Shown here one piece after another: positions 22,101-32,451 of a DNA stretch of 64,000 nt. The stretch is from Multifurca ochricompacta (Eukaryota > Basidiomycota > Agaricomycetes > Russulales > Russulaceae). Within the stretch, counting starts at the first letter, position 1. Each line of letters begins with the position of its first letter. A program made the translations under genes and the position numbers. The stretch is from contig WTXG01000088.1 in assembly GCA_022496185.1 (NCBI GenBank), positions 1 through 64,000 on the forward strand, written 5' to 3'. Below the pieces are notes generated by a model. The model made no database searches, had not been told where the DNA came from, and saw only the letters and a list, made by a program, of their open reading frames with translations.

Positions 22101-22604
22101 TGGGTAGCATCGATGGTCTAAAAGGGGTAGATGTTATAAACAATTGCATGAAGGAATCGAGCAAAATAGATTACCACTAAAAGGACGCCAATTGCTGCGA
22201 GGACTGCTTTTTCAGGATGGGAAGGCTGCAAGGAAAACCGTTATATAGTACAGTAGAAAGAACCCATCAAGTAGTGTCCGACGCACCAGGCAGGTATCTT
22301 CGCTGCGGAGAACCCCGTTGGTGGACAACTCATTCAAGACGCGGGCAATTCGTTTAAGCCACTTGATAACTCCCACTGCTGCAGCATCCTGGCCACGAAA
22401 TTGATTGAGGGTTTGTATGTGCTTTCGAAGTGTGGTAATGATAGAGTCAGTAGTGCCACAGCTACTGAGGTTGATGGTGAGCTGATGCCCGACCAAGTTG
22501 GTCCCTGTCCGCTTTTCGTAGTCGTTTAAAGTGGCCTCGAAGCGAGATCGGAGTTCAGACGAGTTAGTTGAAGCAAAATAACTAAGAGAGAATTGCTGGT
22601 TCAT
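19197..22604 (-). CDS. NLR-like STAND protein: Goodbye-type N-terminus, NACHT, ankyrin repeats
   Basis: Minus strand, ATG at 22604. Exons supported by phase: 22287-22604, 22175-22225, 21916-22119, 21714-21876, 21614-21652, then about 21288-21580, 21204-21228, 20547-21146, 19197-20493. The N-terminus (FEATLNDYEKRTGTNLVGH, IPPTTAVRDMVV, ATQTLDIIHGLVQNMK) resembles the fungal STAND Goodbye domain. Walker A is rebuilt across two short introns as GKPGSGKSVLCS. Walker B is VYIILDGLDESP. A winged-helix-like region follows (EADGMFRWAHCRLDQLRRCL), and the C-terminus carries about five ankyrin repeats (GYYGTPLIAASAKGH, GRTALYSAIEVGQ, GETLLHQASDEGY, GRTALDIARDRGR). A 1-nt frame break near 21355 (between TWFIQ and HTFAKW) and an unresolved splice at ~21580 leave it uncertain whether the gene is intact. 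In fungi such proteins act in non-self recognition and heterokaryon incompatibility. Confidence 0.85.
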
Positions 22605-23824
22605 GGTGAATTTGAAGGCGAGGAATAATGTGCAAGTGACTGCCGGGCGTAAAACAGGAGGCGCCTACAGGTCCCCACAGCGCCAGGTGCCTTGCCTTGC
22701 GTCAGATATAGATGATAGGCACACAGTCATGACAGGTAGCGAAGAAAATACAAACAATAAGTATTGTTTGCGACATGAAAGGCAGACAGGCGTGCTTTTC
22801 CATCACCATCATCGGTTATTTAAGTTGAAGCATCCTCAGCCGGGCCACTCTAGGTTAGCTCATGTGAACACCATCATGCGTGCGCTTCTGTCTTCAGTTG
22901 ACCTCACTGCTCACCACCTCTTTTATTTATAGTAGTCCTGCTTTGGTCGCGATGTTAACAACTTGGAACGTGCGGTCTGACCCAATTCAACTAACCAAAT
23001 TTAAACATAGCCTTTGTGATATGCACAATAAAGCTTTAATTGTTATACTACTTGTTATAAATCTCAGCGTAGTAGGCCCTTGCCGTCTCATCAAAATCAT
23101 CGACACTTTTTTTATTCCCGCTCAGGCAACTTTATCCTTCAACAATATTGCGGGAAATACGGGATCCCAGCGAGCGATAGTGATGAAGGAGCAAGAGCAA
23201 GAGTGACACGAGCACGAGCACGAGCATGGGTATGCCAACTTGCACGTGCCATCTCCCACCAGTAGTTCCTCTGATATTTCATGCATATGATTTGGTTCGT
23301 GACGTCTTTGCCTCGGGAAACCAAGAGCCTTTGGTATCCCACAGCACTGACGGTGGGAGAAGTGGACAAACTATGCGGTAGAGTATTTCATTCGAGACTC
23401 CGCGGCCACGCGGTCATGGAGAAACGAACAAATGATTCTGATGGATGTAACCTGAGCCCGAGTAGATGCCGTGAATGATGGCTTGTAATAACGAGCAGGG
23501 TAATGATTGAGAGCACATGGGTGTCGTCTGTGATGTGAAAGGTCTAATTGGATCCACCTGTCCGGTTCCTTCTTGTGGGCGAAGGGGGAAGGAACGTGAG
23601 ACGAGTGTGCTCAGAGCTCGCTGGCTCAGTAACCGGACTCGTAGGTCAGTTCAGCATAAAGGTCAAACGGTGAACCGGAATTGATGTCAATTTATTAGGG
23701 AGTTCGGTTCAGACTGAAGTTTAAGACCGACTCGCCGCGCGCGACTGAACCATTTCATTTACAACAACAACTCATTTCATTTCATTTATAAATCAACTTT
23801 CAACTAATTCCCATTCCCCATGAG
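22605..23824. other. Divergent intergenic region (NLR / M3 peptidase)
   Basis: 1.2 kb between two divergent starts, so it should hold both promoters. A short imperfect GAGCAA/GAGCAC tandem lies at 23188-23226 and a CATTT/TCATTT tract at 23753-23790. No gene was recognised. Confidence 0.55.
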
Positions 23825-26807
23825 ATGTATACGGTCACGCGTTTAAATGGTGCTAAATGGCGACAACCTCGACGAATAGCTGCCCTCAGTTTTGGTTGCG
23901 GTCTCTTGGCCGTGAGTCTTGCAACTCGCTGGGGACCACGCGCTACCTTCAGATCGATTGCTGGATATAGTCATTTCATCCGGGTCACGCCCACCTCCTG
24001 TTCTGTCTCTAACTGGAGAACTGCCACACGCTTCTTTTCTATATCATCAACCTTATCAAGTATATTCGATACCTCGTCATTCCCCCCATCTAACATGTCC
24101 AACCTCACTCCTCCCCAGCCTCCTCCCGTGTGGACCCACACACCCGAAGATGTACTCAGGTTGACCAAGGAGGCCATTGAGAAAGACCGTCAGGTCCAAG
24201 ATCAGGTGGCCAAACTTTCAGTTTCAGAGTCTAACTTTGACACCGTGAGTGCCACTATCCATCTCTTCTCAATTTTTTTGTTTACACAGTTGTAGGTCTT
24301 TGTGAGATATTTGCCCCTATATGTAGGCGGCTTCCCTAACCCTAAAGTCTTAAGCTCGCGCTTGCACACAGCGACGCACTATTTCAGGAGATCACAGAGC
24401 CACTTTCATTCTACCAGAATGTCTCCCCTTCTAAAGAATTGCGCGATGCGTCCAATGAGGCGGAACAGCTCGTTCGCGATTTCGGCGTAGAGTCCTCGAT
24501 GCGTGTCGATGTTTACAATGCCAAGGTTGCGGCACAAAAAAACATCGAATCTTCTGGGAGGAAACTCAACCCGGAAGAACAGCGTCTGGTCGAGAAAATG
24601 GTCCAAGATGGCGCTCGTGCTGGACTTGGACTCCCTGAGGAAGATCGTAAACAGCTCACAACGTGGAAGAAGGAGCTGTCGCAGGTCTGCCTGGAGTTCA
24701 GCGTGAGTTTGTTCAACTTATCAGTTCATTAACTTCGACCTCATTTACGTGCTACAGAAAAATTTCAACGAGGAAAATGTATGTTGAAATGGCCAATTGT
24801 CTAGAGTCAGAGTTACACATCACTCTTAGGGATTTGTTAGCTTCACTCTCGAACAGCTCAAAGGAGTGCCCGAGGATGTGATTTCTGGCTATGTGAAGCG
24901 TACGGAGGATGGCAAGGAGCTATATGATGTCACACATAAAACACCTGATATTTTCCCCTTGGTATGTGCGAAAACGCTATTGCCTGGTGATGCGTACCTC
25001 ACCAATTGTTCACAGTTCAAATACGCGCAAAGTGCTGAGACGCGTCGACTGGCATATGAAAGCTTCGAGGCTCGCTTGGAGCTGAACTCCCCACTCCTTG
25101 ACCGTGCACTTGAGCTGCGCCGGGAGATTGCGTCCTTACTTGGGTACAAGACATGGGCTGACTATGTGACGGAGATCAAAATGGTCAAGAGTGGGGACAA
25201 CATTGAGAAGGCTAGTTCAACGCACTGTGGTCTCGCAATGTCGCTGAGTAGCATCTCCAGTTCCTGACCGACCTCGAGCAAAAGCTGCGCCCTCTAGGTT
25301 TAGAGGAACGCGAAACTCTTCTAAGGCTCAAAGCAGATGAACTTAAGGCCAGAGGAGAACCTTATGATAACGAGTTTTATCTATGGGATTATCGGTATTA
25401 TGACCGTTTGCATGTCGAGAAAACCCTTTCGCTCGATGATGCTCTCGTAAAGGAATACTTCCCAGCATCTGTGGTTGTCCCGGCGATCTTAGGGATCTAC
25501 CAAAACTTGCTTGGCGTGCGCTTTTACGAGGTCAAAGAGGCGCAGACTTGGCACCCAGATGCCCAAATGTTTGCGGTCTGGGCTGCCGATGCCAAAGATG
25601 AATCGGACTTTGTGGGATATTGCTACCTTGATCTCTTCCCGCGTGGTGCGTCGTGTTGGGCCCATACATCCGTATTACCTACCAAACTCACGCCGCCACT
25701 AGCATCCAAATACAGCCATGCCGCTGTCTGGCCCCTGCTACCTGGCTATGTACGCCCGGACGGCAAACGGTCATATCCTCTAGCTGCGATGGTTGCAAAC
25801 CTCGCCAAACCTACGCCAGATCGTCCAGCGCTGATGCGCCACGATGACGTCGTCACGTTTTTCCATGAGATGGGTCACGTGTTTCACGGATTGCTGAGCC
25901 GTACACAATTTTCACGCTTTCATGGGACAAGCGTCGCGCGTGACTTTGTGGAGGCTCCATCGCAGATGCTGGAAAACTGGTGCAACCTTCATCGCATTGT
26001 CGACGGGAAGGATCATCAACAATTCTAATTTTTCTTTTTTGCTTGATAGGTGTTGGGAACCTAAAGTCTTGGAGAAAATGTCGAGGCATTACAAGACACA
26101 GGAGCCCCTTTCGGCCGAGTTGATCGAAAAGATTGTTAAAAGGTGTGTGCTGAAGAAAAATCAACTATCCCTTTCTTTGTACTAACTCGTAAATGTCCTC
26201 AAGCCGCTACGTCAACGTCGGCCTGTTTTACTTGCGGCAGCTTTTCTTCGCTTGGTTCGATCTTCAGGTGCATACTCACAAAGGCAAAGGTTTGTTGGTC
26301 TTTAGCGGCTTTTTGTTTAGAGTGAGTCTTAACGCGACGGGGACTCGTTCAGACAAGCAAGATGCGACAGCACTTTGGAACCATCTACGGGAACGCATTT
26401 CGTTGGTCAAGGGTGGTAAGATTAGTGCGGGCCAAGGCTCGTTCGGACATATCGTTGGAGGATACGATGCCGGCTACTATGGGTTTGTCTTGGGGTTTTG
26501 CGCAGTTTCCCACTACCACTTACAAGCAGAGAAATAGGTACACGTACTCGCTAGTTTTTGCGGCGGATATGTATTCGACGGTCTTCAAGAAAGATCCTCT
26601 TGATCCTGCCCGCGGAAACCGCTACCGGGAGAGTATCCTACAACCTGGTGGTAGCCGAGAGGAGCTGGACTCTCTTAGGGTATGATTTCATGCTGCTGAA
26701 TTCTGTACCGAGTATTCACTCTATACGCTCTGCTCCTCGTTCAGGAATTCCTTGGGCGTCCACCAAACTCGGACGCATTTATGAAGGAATTATTCGGGGG
26801 TTCTTAA
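23825..26807 (+). CDS. M3-family metallopeptidase (saccharolysin / thimet oligopeptidase-like)
   Basis: At least ten short introns. Recognisable exons in order: 23825-24243 (PPPVWTHTPEDVLRL), 24383-24702 (ELRDASNEAEQLVRDF, RAGLGLPEEDRK), 24760-24780, 24831-24960 (GVPEDVISGYVKRTEDGKEL), 25015-~25210, ~25254-25640 (FYLWDYRYYDRLHVEKTL), 25704-25979 with the zinc site HEMGHVFHGLLS and DFVEAPSQMLENW, 26050-26140, 26204-26290, 26353-26480 (GHIVGGYDAGYYG), 26537-26680 (PGGSREELDSLR), 26744-26807 (EFLGRPPNSDAFMKELFG). The zinc glutamate is in the VEAPSQ motif. It cleaves short peptides in cytosol or mitochondria. An extra ~90-residue Arg/Ser-rich leader precedes the conserved ATG at 24095. The exon joins near 24300 and 25210 are not clean. 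Confidence 0.87.
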
Positions 26808-28100
26808 TCTCATTAAATAACCATAATAAGATATCTGCCCATGTCCTTTAGCGTTAGCGACTTCTCCGTTGTCTGGGCCGTTTGTTTGTTTGTCAGCACC
26901 TTCACAGCTTTTGCTGTAGACCAATCAATCCGCATAGAATGGTACTGTCTTTTCACTGTCTGTTGTCCCAGATTAACGTCAACGGGACAATGCTCACATG
27001 GTACTCACATGGTTCTCGAAAACCTTAGTTAGAGGTCAATCTACGACAGTGGTTTCCTCAAGGTCAAAGAGAAAGATCAGGTCGCGTCTTCATTCTTCTA
27101 CGTCGCCCTCTCAACGGTTACTACCTGTTCCGGAATCGGCTCCCCATCACTAATGCCAACACAGAGCGCGTTGAGTTCAATGATGGAGAGGGTGGTGAGC
27201 CAGATTCCCTCTAAATATTGGATCCGCTTCGTGGGGCGTGCGTAATTAATCGTCGTACCACCCAAACCGTCCCAACCATCCTTAAACATTCCGAAATTCC
27301 GAAACGACCCACCGGTTTTAAATACGCCATTCATAAGGTCAACTCTATTTTAGATAACCTATACCGCTTCTTAAAATATTTCTGCTATACCTCAAGCCTA
27401 TAGTTTTTATGCCGATGCACCGACTCCATGCGGTTCTCCGTATTTCCGCGCGGGAATAGCTCCCCGCAACCAAATAACTAGTGCACCGATCAATCCATCC
27501 TGTACGGTCCCTTCAACCCACTATCCTCGAATAGACTATAGGTATTTTTGACACAGAAGGACCTCCATTCCCATCGCCACGAGTGATTATCTGTGACTCT
27601 ACAACCGTGGAGTATACCCAAGTCGATAACACTAGCTTACTAGACGCCTACAACTGCTACCGCCGCGCGACCGGTGCGGTGCGATCATCGACTACTCCAC
27701 GGGTCTTCTCCGCTCGACGCAAGATCCCAACTTTCAGTCGTGTTTTTCTCCTTTACTGCTGGAGGAACGGCGTTTGAAGCTGAACTCCAATGCACAGATC
27801 TGACCCCGCGCGCTCAACACCTTCATCGGTGGGGTCGCGGGCCAGATTTACCCGGTCTCGGTACTGATTTTGGCGACACGTCCAGAGGAGGCCCCTCGAT
27901 TTTGTCAATGGCTACACCTACACTTGTTTCTTGGAGTGCCGCTTCGATTCTGTTTATGAAACTGAAAGGCGACGGCGTTGACCTCGCTGCTACCCCATTT
28001 ACGAGGACAACAAGCAATTAAATGAATTAGGAATGAAGATGGCGATGTTTGTTTGGAGATAACTCTCCTCATCTCCAAACCTTCGGGTTTATGGTATTGA
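26808..28100 (+). pseudogene. Possible decayed secreted-protein gene
   Basis: ATG 26841 opens a signal-peptide-like start (hydrophobic VVWAVCLFVSTFTAFAV) followed after ~30 codons by coding-like stretches in shifting frames up to about 27360 (for example VNGTMLTWYSHG, RNRLPITNANTERVEFN) and again near 27560-27780. No continuous model or family could be established. It may equally be an unannotated multi-exon gene whose introns I could not place. Confidence 0.3.
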
Positions 28101-30315
28101 AAGAGAGCGAGAAAATTTGGCATTCGTTTTCTATCATAAACCACTAGCTGCAATGGTTCTCTTTTCTTTATTAGTGTTTCTCAGAGGAAGAGGGCAGTAC
28201 TCCGTGTTGCTTATAGAGAAAATTGTAAGCGCGCGGGTCAGCCGGGCGCTTTCACTCGGCGTTCTGCCTATCTGTCAAAAGAAAAAAGGTCGTGTGACCG
28301 ATTGATTCCTCTTTCCCCTTCACCGCTCGTGTGAGTGGATCCCAGTTGTACTAGTAGTTCAGGGGCCCATCCCCTCCCAAAACTCGCACATTCCGGTGGT
28401 GTTTTCTCAAACCTTTTCATTATAGCCCTGCGCATGGGCCAGCATTCAAAACGCATAAATGTAATCCACACGCACAGAGAGGGCGGAACGATAACATTAC
28501 GTCTTATTCTTATCCTGTAACATACGAAAGCACCGCCGTGGATTCGGCAGCGAGTGCGAGTGCGAGGACGGGGCTCTTATCTCTTTTTGTTGCGTCAACG
28601 GATGAGGTGATTACTTGCTATCATCCGTTGTTGTCATTGACGTCTAGTTCTGTTAACTCAATTGACCTACTTTTTTTTTTTAAAAAAAAAGGGAAACGAT
28701 CCAAGGATGACCGTCAGATCTGGTGCTAGGAAGGATTTGTCGGGCTTTCTGGACGTAATTTGAATATCACTCTGTTTTTTTGGGAAGATAAATACAATTT
28801 CCTTCATCAAATTGATAAAATGTTCGGATTCGAAGTGCATATCGATGAAGTGGGGGGCCGGATCCATGATAATAATGTGTGTGTGCGGTAAGAGTCCTTC
28901 CATGGCCATGGCTCTAGCCCGTTACAACACCCAGTGGCAAAAATCAGGGGTCCTCAAGATGACTCCCACCATACACCACGCCAAGACCTTGGCTCCAGGA
29001 AGTCAGTCAGTCATCAAATAAAAGCACTTTCGTGTGAATGATTGTTGTTGATTGTGAGAGGTGGAGGAGGACTAGGGCCATGACACCGCGTCACCGCTTC
29101 GGAGCTTCCACTACTATACAGGCAGGTAACCCATCTATACACATGTGCTGCGTACTCTAGTAGCAAGGGCGGAGGTTATCGTTAGCCTAAAAGTGTTGAA
29201 GGCTAACCTCTGGCTCTACCTCTGACTGAGACCGGATTTCAGTCACGTGGTACGCATCGAAGCTTCCCACCAGAACCTTGCGGAGGCATTAAAGCCTCTG
29301 GTTAGAGCATCTCAACGCTCAGGTTTCGCCACTCCTTTCGAATGAAGATTTCCAGAGGATCGAGCTCCACTTACGGTATTATTATATGCACTAGGCAGCA
29401 ATTCCCAGGTTGAGCTACTGCATCGACTAGCCTCTCCCTAGTCGTAGAGTTCTCTCTCAGGCTCTCCGGCAAATGCTAGGTGCTTCCAATTTCATACTGC
29501 CGCCACCAGATTCTAGTGAGCTTTTTCGGATTCACGTAACCCAACGTATATATTTTTTTTTTTCATTTTTTATATTATATTTAGGTCATGAGCCACATAT
29601 TTCCCCAGGCACAACGATGAGCGTCGCGAGTCTACCTCCCGGCGCACCTATTGACCCTATCCGATCCTCCTATTTTCTCGCATCCATACATATCCACAAC
29701 GCTCTGCTATGTCGGGTACCCCTTTTCATTCGTCCTTCTAATCGTCGATCTCATCGTCACAAGTCATATGTCGTTGGGAAGGAGGGGGGAGGGGAAATGG
29801 GGGAGGTGTGAGAACGTTTTGCTATAGGCGCCGCAGAACGCATTTTTTTTCCAAACTATACTTTCTGACAATAGGTGAGGTGAGGACTTTTAATTTGTTT
29901 TTTTTCGAAACATGGACCCCCAAACGTCATGTGGCTTCTCTTTGCTCGCCCACTTCCCCCGGTGAACCATCAGTGGAAATGGGGGGGGCTGTCTTGGTTC
30001 CCTTCTTCCGCGCACCTCAAGCGCCGAATGCATGTGGATCGCAAACCCTGATACCTTTCAAATTCAGCGCTTGGGTGGGAGAGGTGTGTGGACACCAAGT
30101 GAACCCAAAAACAAATGTCGCTGTCATAGTGTTACATGGCTGATGTTGTTTTCTTTCTGGACTTTCCATTTTTTTCTTTTACCAGGGACCATAATCACCC
30201 AGCACGAGTACTAAAGCTCTCTACTACTCGTGTGAGCTTTAATCCTCTCCTTTCCTCCGCGTTGATATTTTTTTATCTTCCTCTCACACTCCCTCTCTTC
30301 TCTTATCGTGGAAAA
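28101..30315. other. Intergenic region upstream of the second ABHD12-like gene
   Basis: 2.2 kb with no supported gene. It holds homopolymer runs (T then A at 28671-28690, T at 29551-29562), an AATAAA at about 29018, and pyrimidine tracts just before 30316 typical of a fungal promoter/5' UTR. Confidence 0.55.
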
Positions 30316-32038
30316 ATGACTGCAGTGATCATCCCCAAACCTCTGAGCTCTCAACTTCAGAGGGCTCGACGGTTCTGTCTTATCCTTGGTGGTATCTACA
30401 TACTTCTGGTCGCACTCGGCACGACACCTTTTGCCCAGGGACAGTAAGTTTGGCGCCTCTGGGTTTTCCCTTCTAAGGCCATCTCTCTCTCTTCTCAAGA
30501 AAGTGGTCGTGTGACACCTGACTTACCCCACCTCTGGGCTCTTTTCTGTTTTCCCCAGACTTCTCTTCATGCACAATCTCAAGCTCCCATTCTTTGCGCA
30601 ATATGACATGCCAGAGAAGTACGATCTTGCGCGTAAGCTTTTCAACCGCCTTTTGGTTGTCAAGTCCAATTCACTGCATCCTAAATGGGTTATATATATA
30701 TATTGGTGGAACAGCATTCAAAACACATAATGTGCGCATCCGGACTACTGATAACGAGACGCTTGGCGCCTGGTTTACCTTTGCGGATCCATTTTACGCC
30801 GCGCACAAAGCGCATCTATTCGCCCCCCCCTCGAACCTATCTTCCTTGTCCTCCTTGTCCTCCTCTTCTTCTTCTACAGACGACTTGATCCGCGCCGCGC
30901 TACGAGCACACCCGACGATCCTCTTCCTTCACGGAACGACCGGAACGCGGGTGGTTCGCATCCGCGTACAGCACTACCAGGCGTTTGCCACACGACTTCG
31001 CGCGAACGTGCTCGCGCCAGATTATCGCGGTTTTGCCGACTCGACGGGAACGCCGAGCGAGGCCGGTCTCACGCTCGATACTCGCGCCGCGTGGGATTGG
31101 CTCCGCGCACGAGGCGCATCACCGGAGAGCGTGCTCGTGGTGGGAAATAGCCTGGGGACGGGCGTGGCGGTACAATTTGCGAGCGCTCTTGAGGAGTTCG
31201 GTCGGACCGAGGCAGAAGAGGCGGTCCGTGAGAGGCCACGCGGGGTCGTGTTGCTTTCGCCGTTTAGCAAGCTTGAGACGTTACTGGATACGTATTATAT
31301 CCTTGGGCTCGTGCCGTTGTTCGCCCCACTGCGAACATTTCCTTATTTGGCCAGTAAGTCCTCCCCCTTTTCCTCATACTACTACTCGTCACACGAGCGA
31401 AACAGATTTCGTAAAGAAACTTATGATCAATCGATTTGATTCGCTCGCCAAAATTGTGGTACGTTCCTTATCTCTTCTAGAGCTCCTTCTTGAAGGGAAG
31501 GTAGTTTCTTCCCCTTCAACATGTGGCTCATCGGACTCATTCGGTCGATGACACCTTCCCACCACATTCCCACGTTCCTACGTTCCTACCTCCCTCTATT
31601 TGATTCAAAGAGGGTGCCCGCGAGCTCATATTTTTTCAGGGCTTGAAAGTGCCGTTATTGATCGTTCACGCGGAGGATGATTTGGACATCCCGGTTTCGC
31701 ATGCGCAGATGCTTTTCGACGCATTCCTGGAGAAGCACTTGCCGCCCTTTCCGGAAATTACAGCGGAGATGATGAAGGAAGGGAACGGTTTAGGTGCATC
31801 CCCGACGCCGACGGTGGAAGTGCCGGAGAGCTTTGCGACATTGTCGCAGGAGAGGACAATGCGACGACGGGAGTTGGTGAGCGTGCGCGAGATGGAACGC
31901 GTTGGACGTGTAGAAGTATTTTCTAAAGATAGACCTGAAGGAGAGGTCGTATTTCTTCGTTCATGGTGGGGAGCGCACGATGTAGGCCTTGTAGAGGGTG
32001 TACAGGATTACATGGCAGAGATGTTTAACATGGGTTAA
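30316..32038 (+). CDS. ABHD12-like alpha/beta hydrolase, copy B (5 exons)
   Basis: Exons 30316-30443, 30559-30632, 30715-31353, 31406-31458, 31640-32038. Exons 1, 2 and 4 are the same length as in copy A (128, 74, 53 nt) and all phases match, which supports both models. The N-terminal membrane segment is FCLILGGIYILLVALG. Core motifs are HGTTGTRVVR, DYRGFADSTGTPSEAGLT, nucleophile GNSLGTG, acid VHAEDDLDIP and His in WGAHDVG. The usual family segment DTYYILGLVPLF, shortened in copy A, is kept. A serine run after residue ~100 is repeat-like coding sequence. Same strand as copy A, 11.5 kb downstream of it. Lipid ester hydrolysis at a membrane is the family-based expectation. Confidence 0.9.
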
Positions 32039-32451
32039 AATTAAAATTAGAAACACTACTACTAAATGTAGTTGAATTTCAAAGTTAATTTAGTTTATTT
32101 TCGCAAAGAACGTATGAATTACCATTTTTGTTATGGTTTGGTTCCCAGACTGGGGATGACAATTACCATATGAGGGGAGATATTAATATAAATTCATTTG
32201 ACTTAGATATTATTTTATATTCATTTATAATATAATATAAATAATAAAATAAAGAGAAACAGAGCCAGAAGCCACCAGCAACCAGAGCCGAAGTCACTCG
32301 CTCTCGGTTGCGGCTTCAATTCAATCACAATCACTGGGCAACAGTTCACCGCTGACAAGCCCAATATAAACCTCATCATTGTAAGGCTGAGACGAGACGA
32401 GACAAAGACTCAGAGCTGGGTAAAGACAAACCGACATTCTTGGCCATCATC
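32039..32451. promoter_or_regulatory. AT-rich upstream region of the phytochrome gene
   Basis: Strongly AT-rich between about 32040 and 32260 (runs of TAATATAATATAAATAATAAAATAA), then mixed sequence with AGACGAGACGAGAC near 32390 before the ATG at 32452. No defined binding site could be assigned. Confidence 0.4.

Noticed and set aside
23188..23226. GAGCAAGAGCAA / GAGCACGAGCAC run as a possible minisatellite locus
   Set aside because: Only a few short imperfect units; too small to call more than local low complexity.
29205..29330. Possible tRNA or structured RNA near repeated GGCTAACCTC words
   Set aside because: No A-box/B-box pair or cloverleaf could be drawn by eye.
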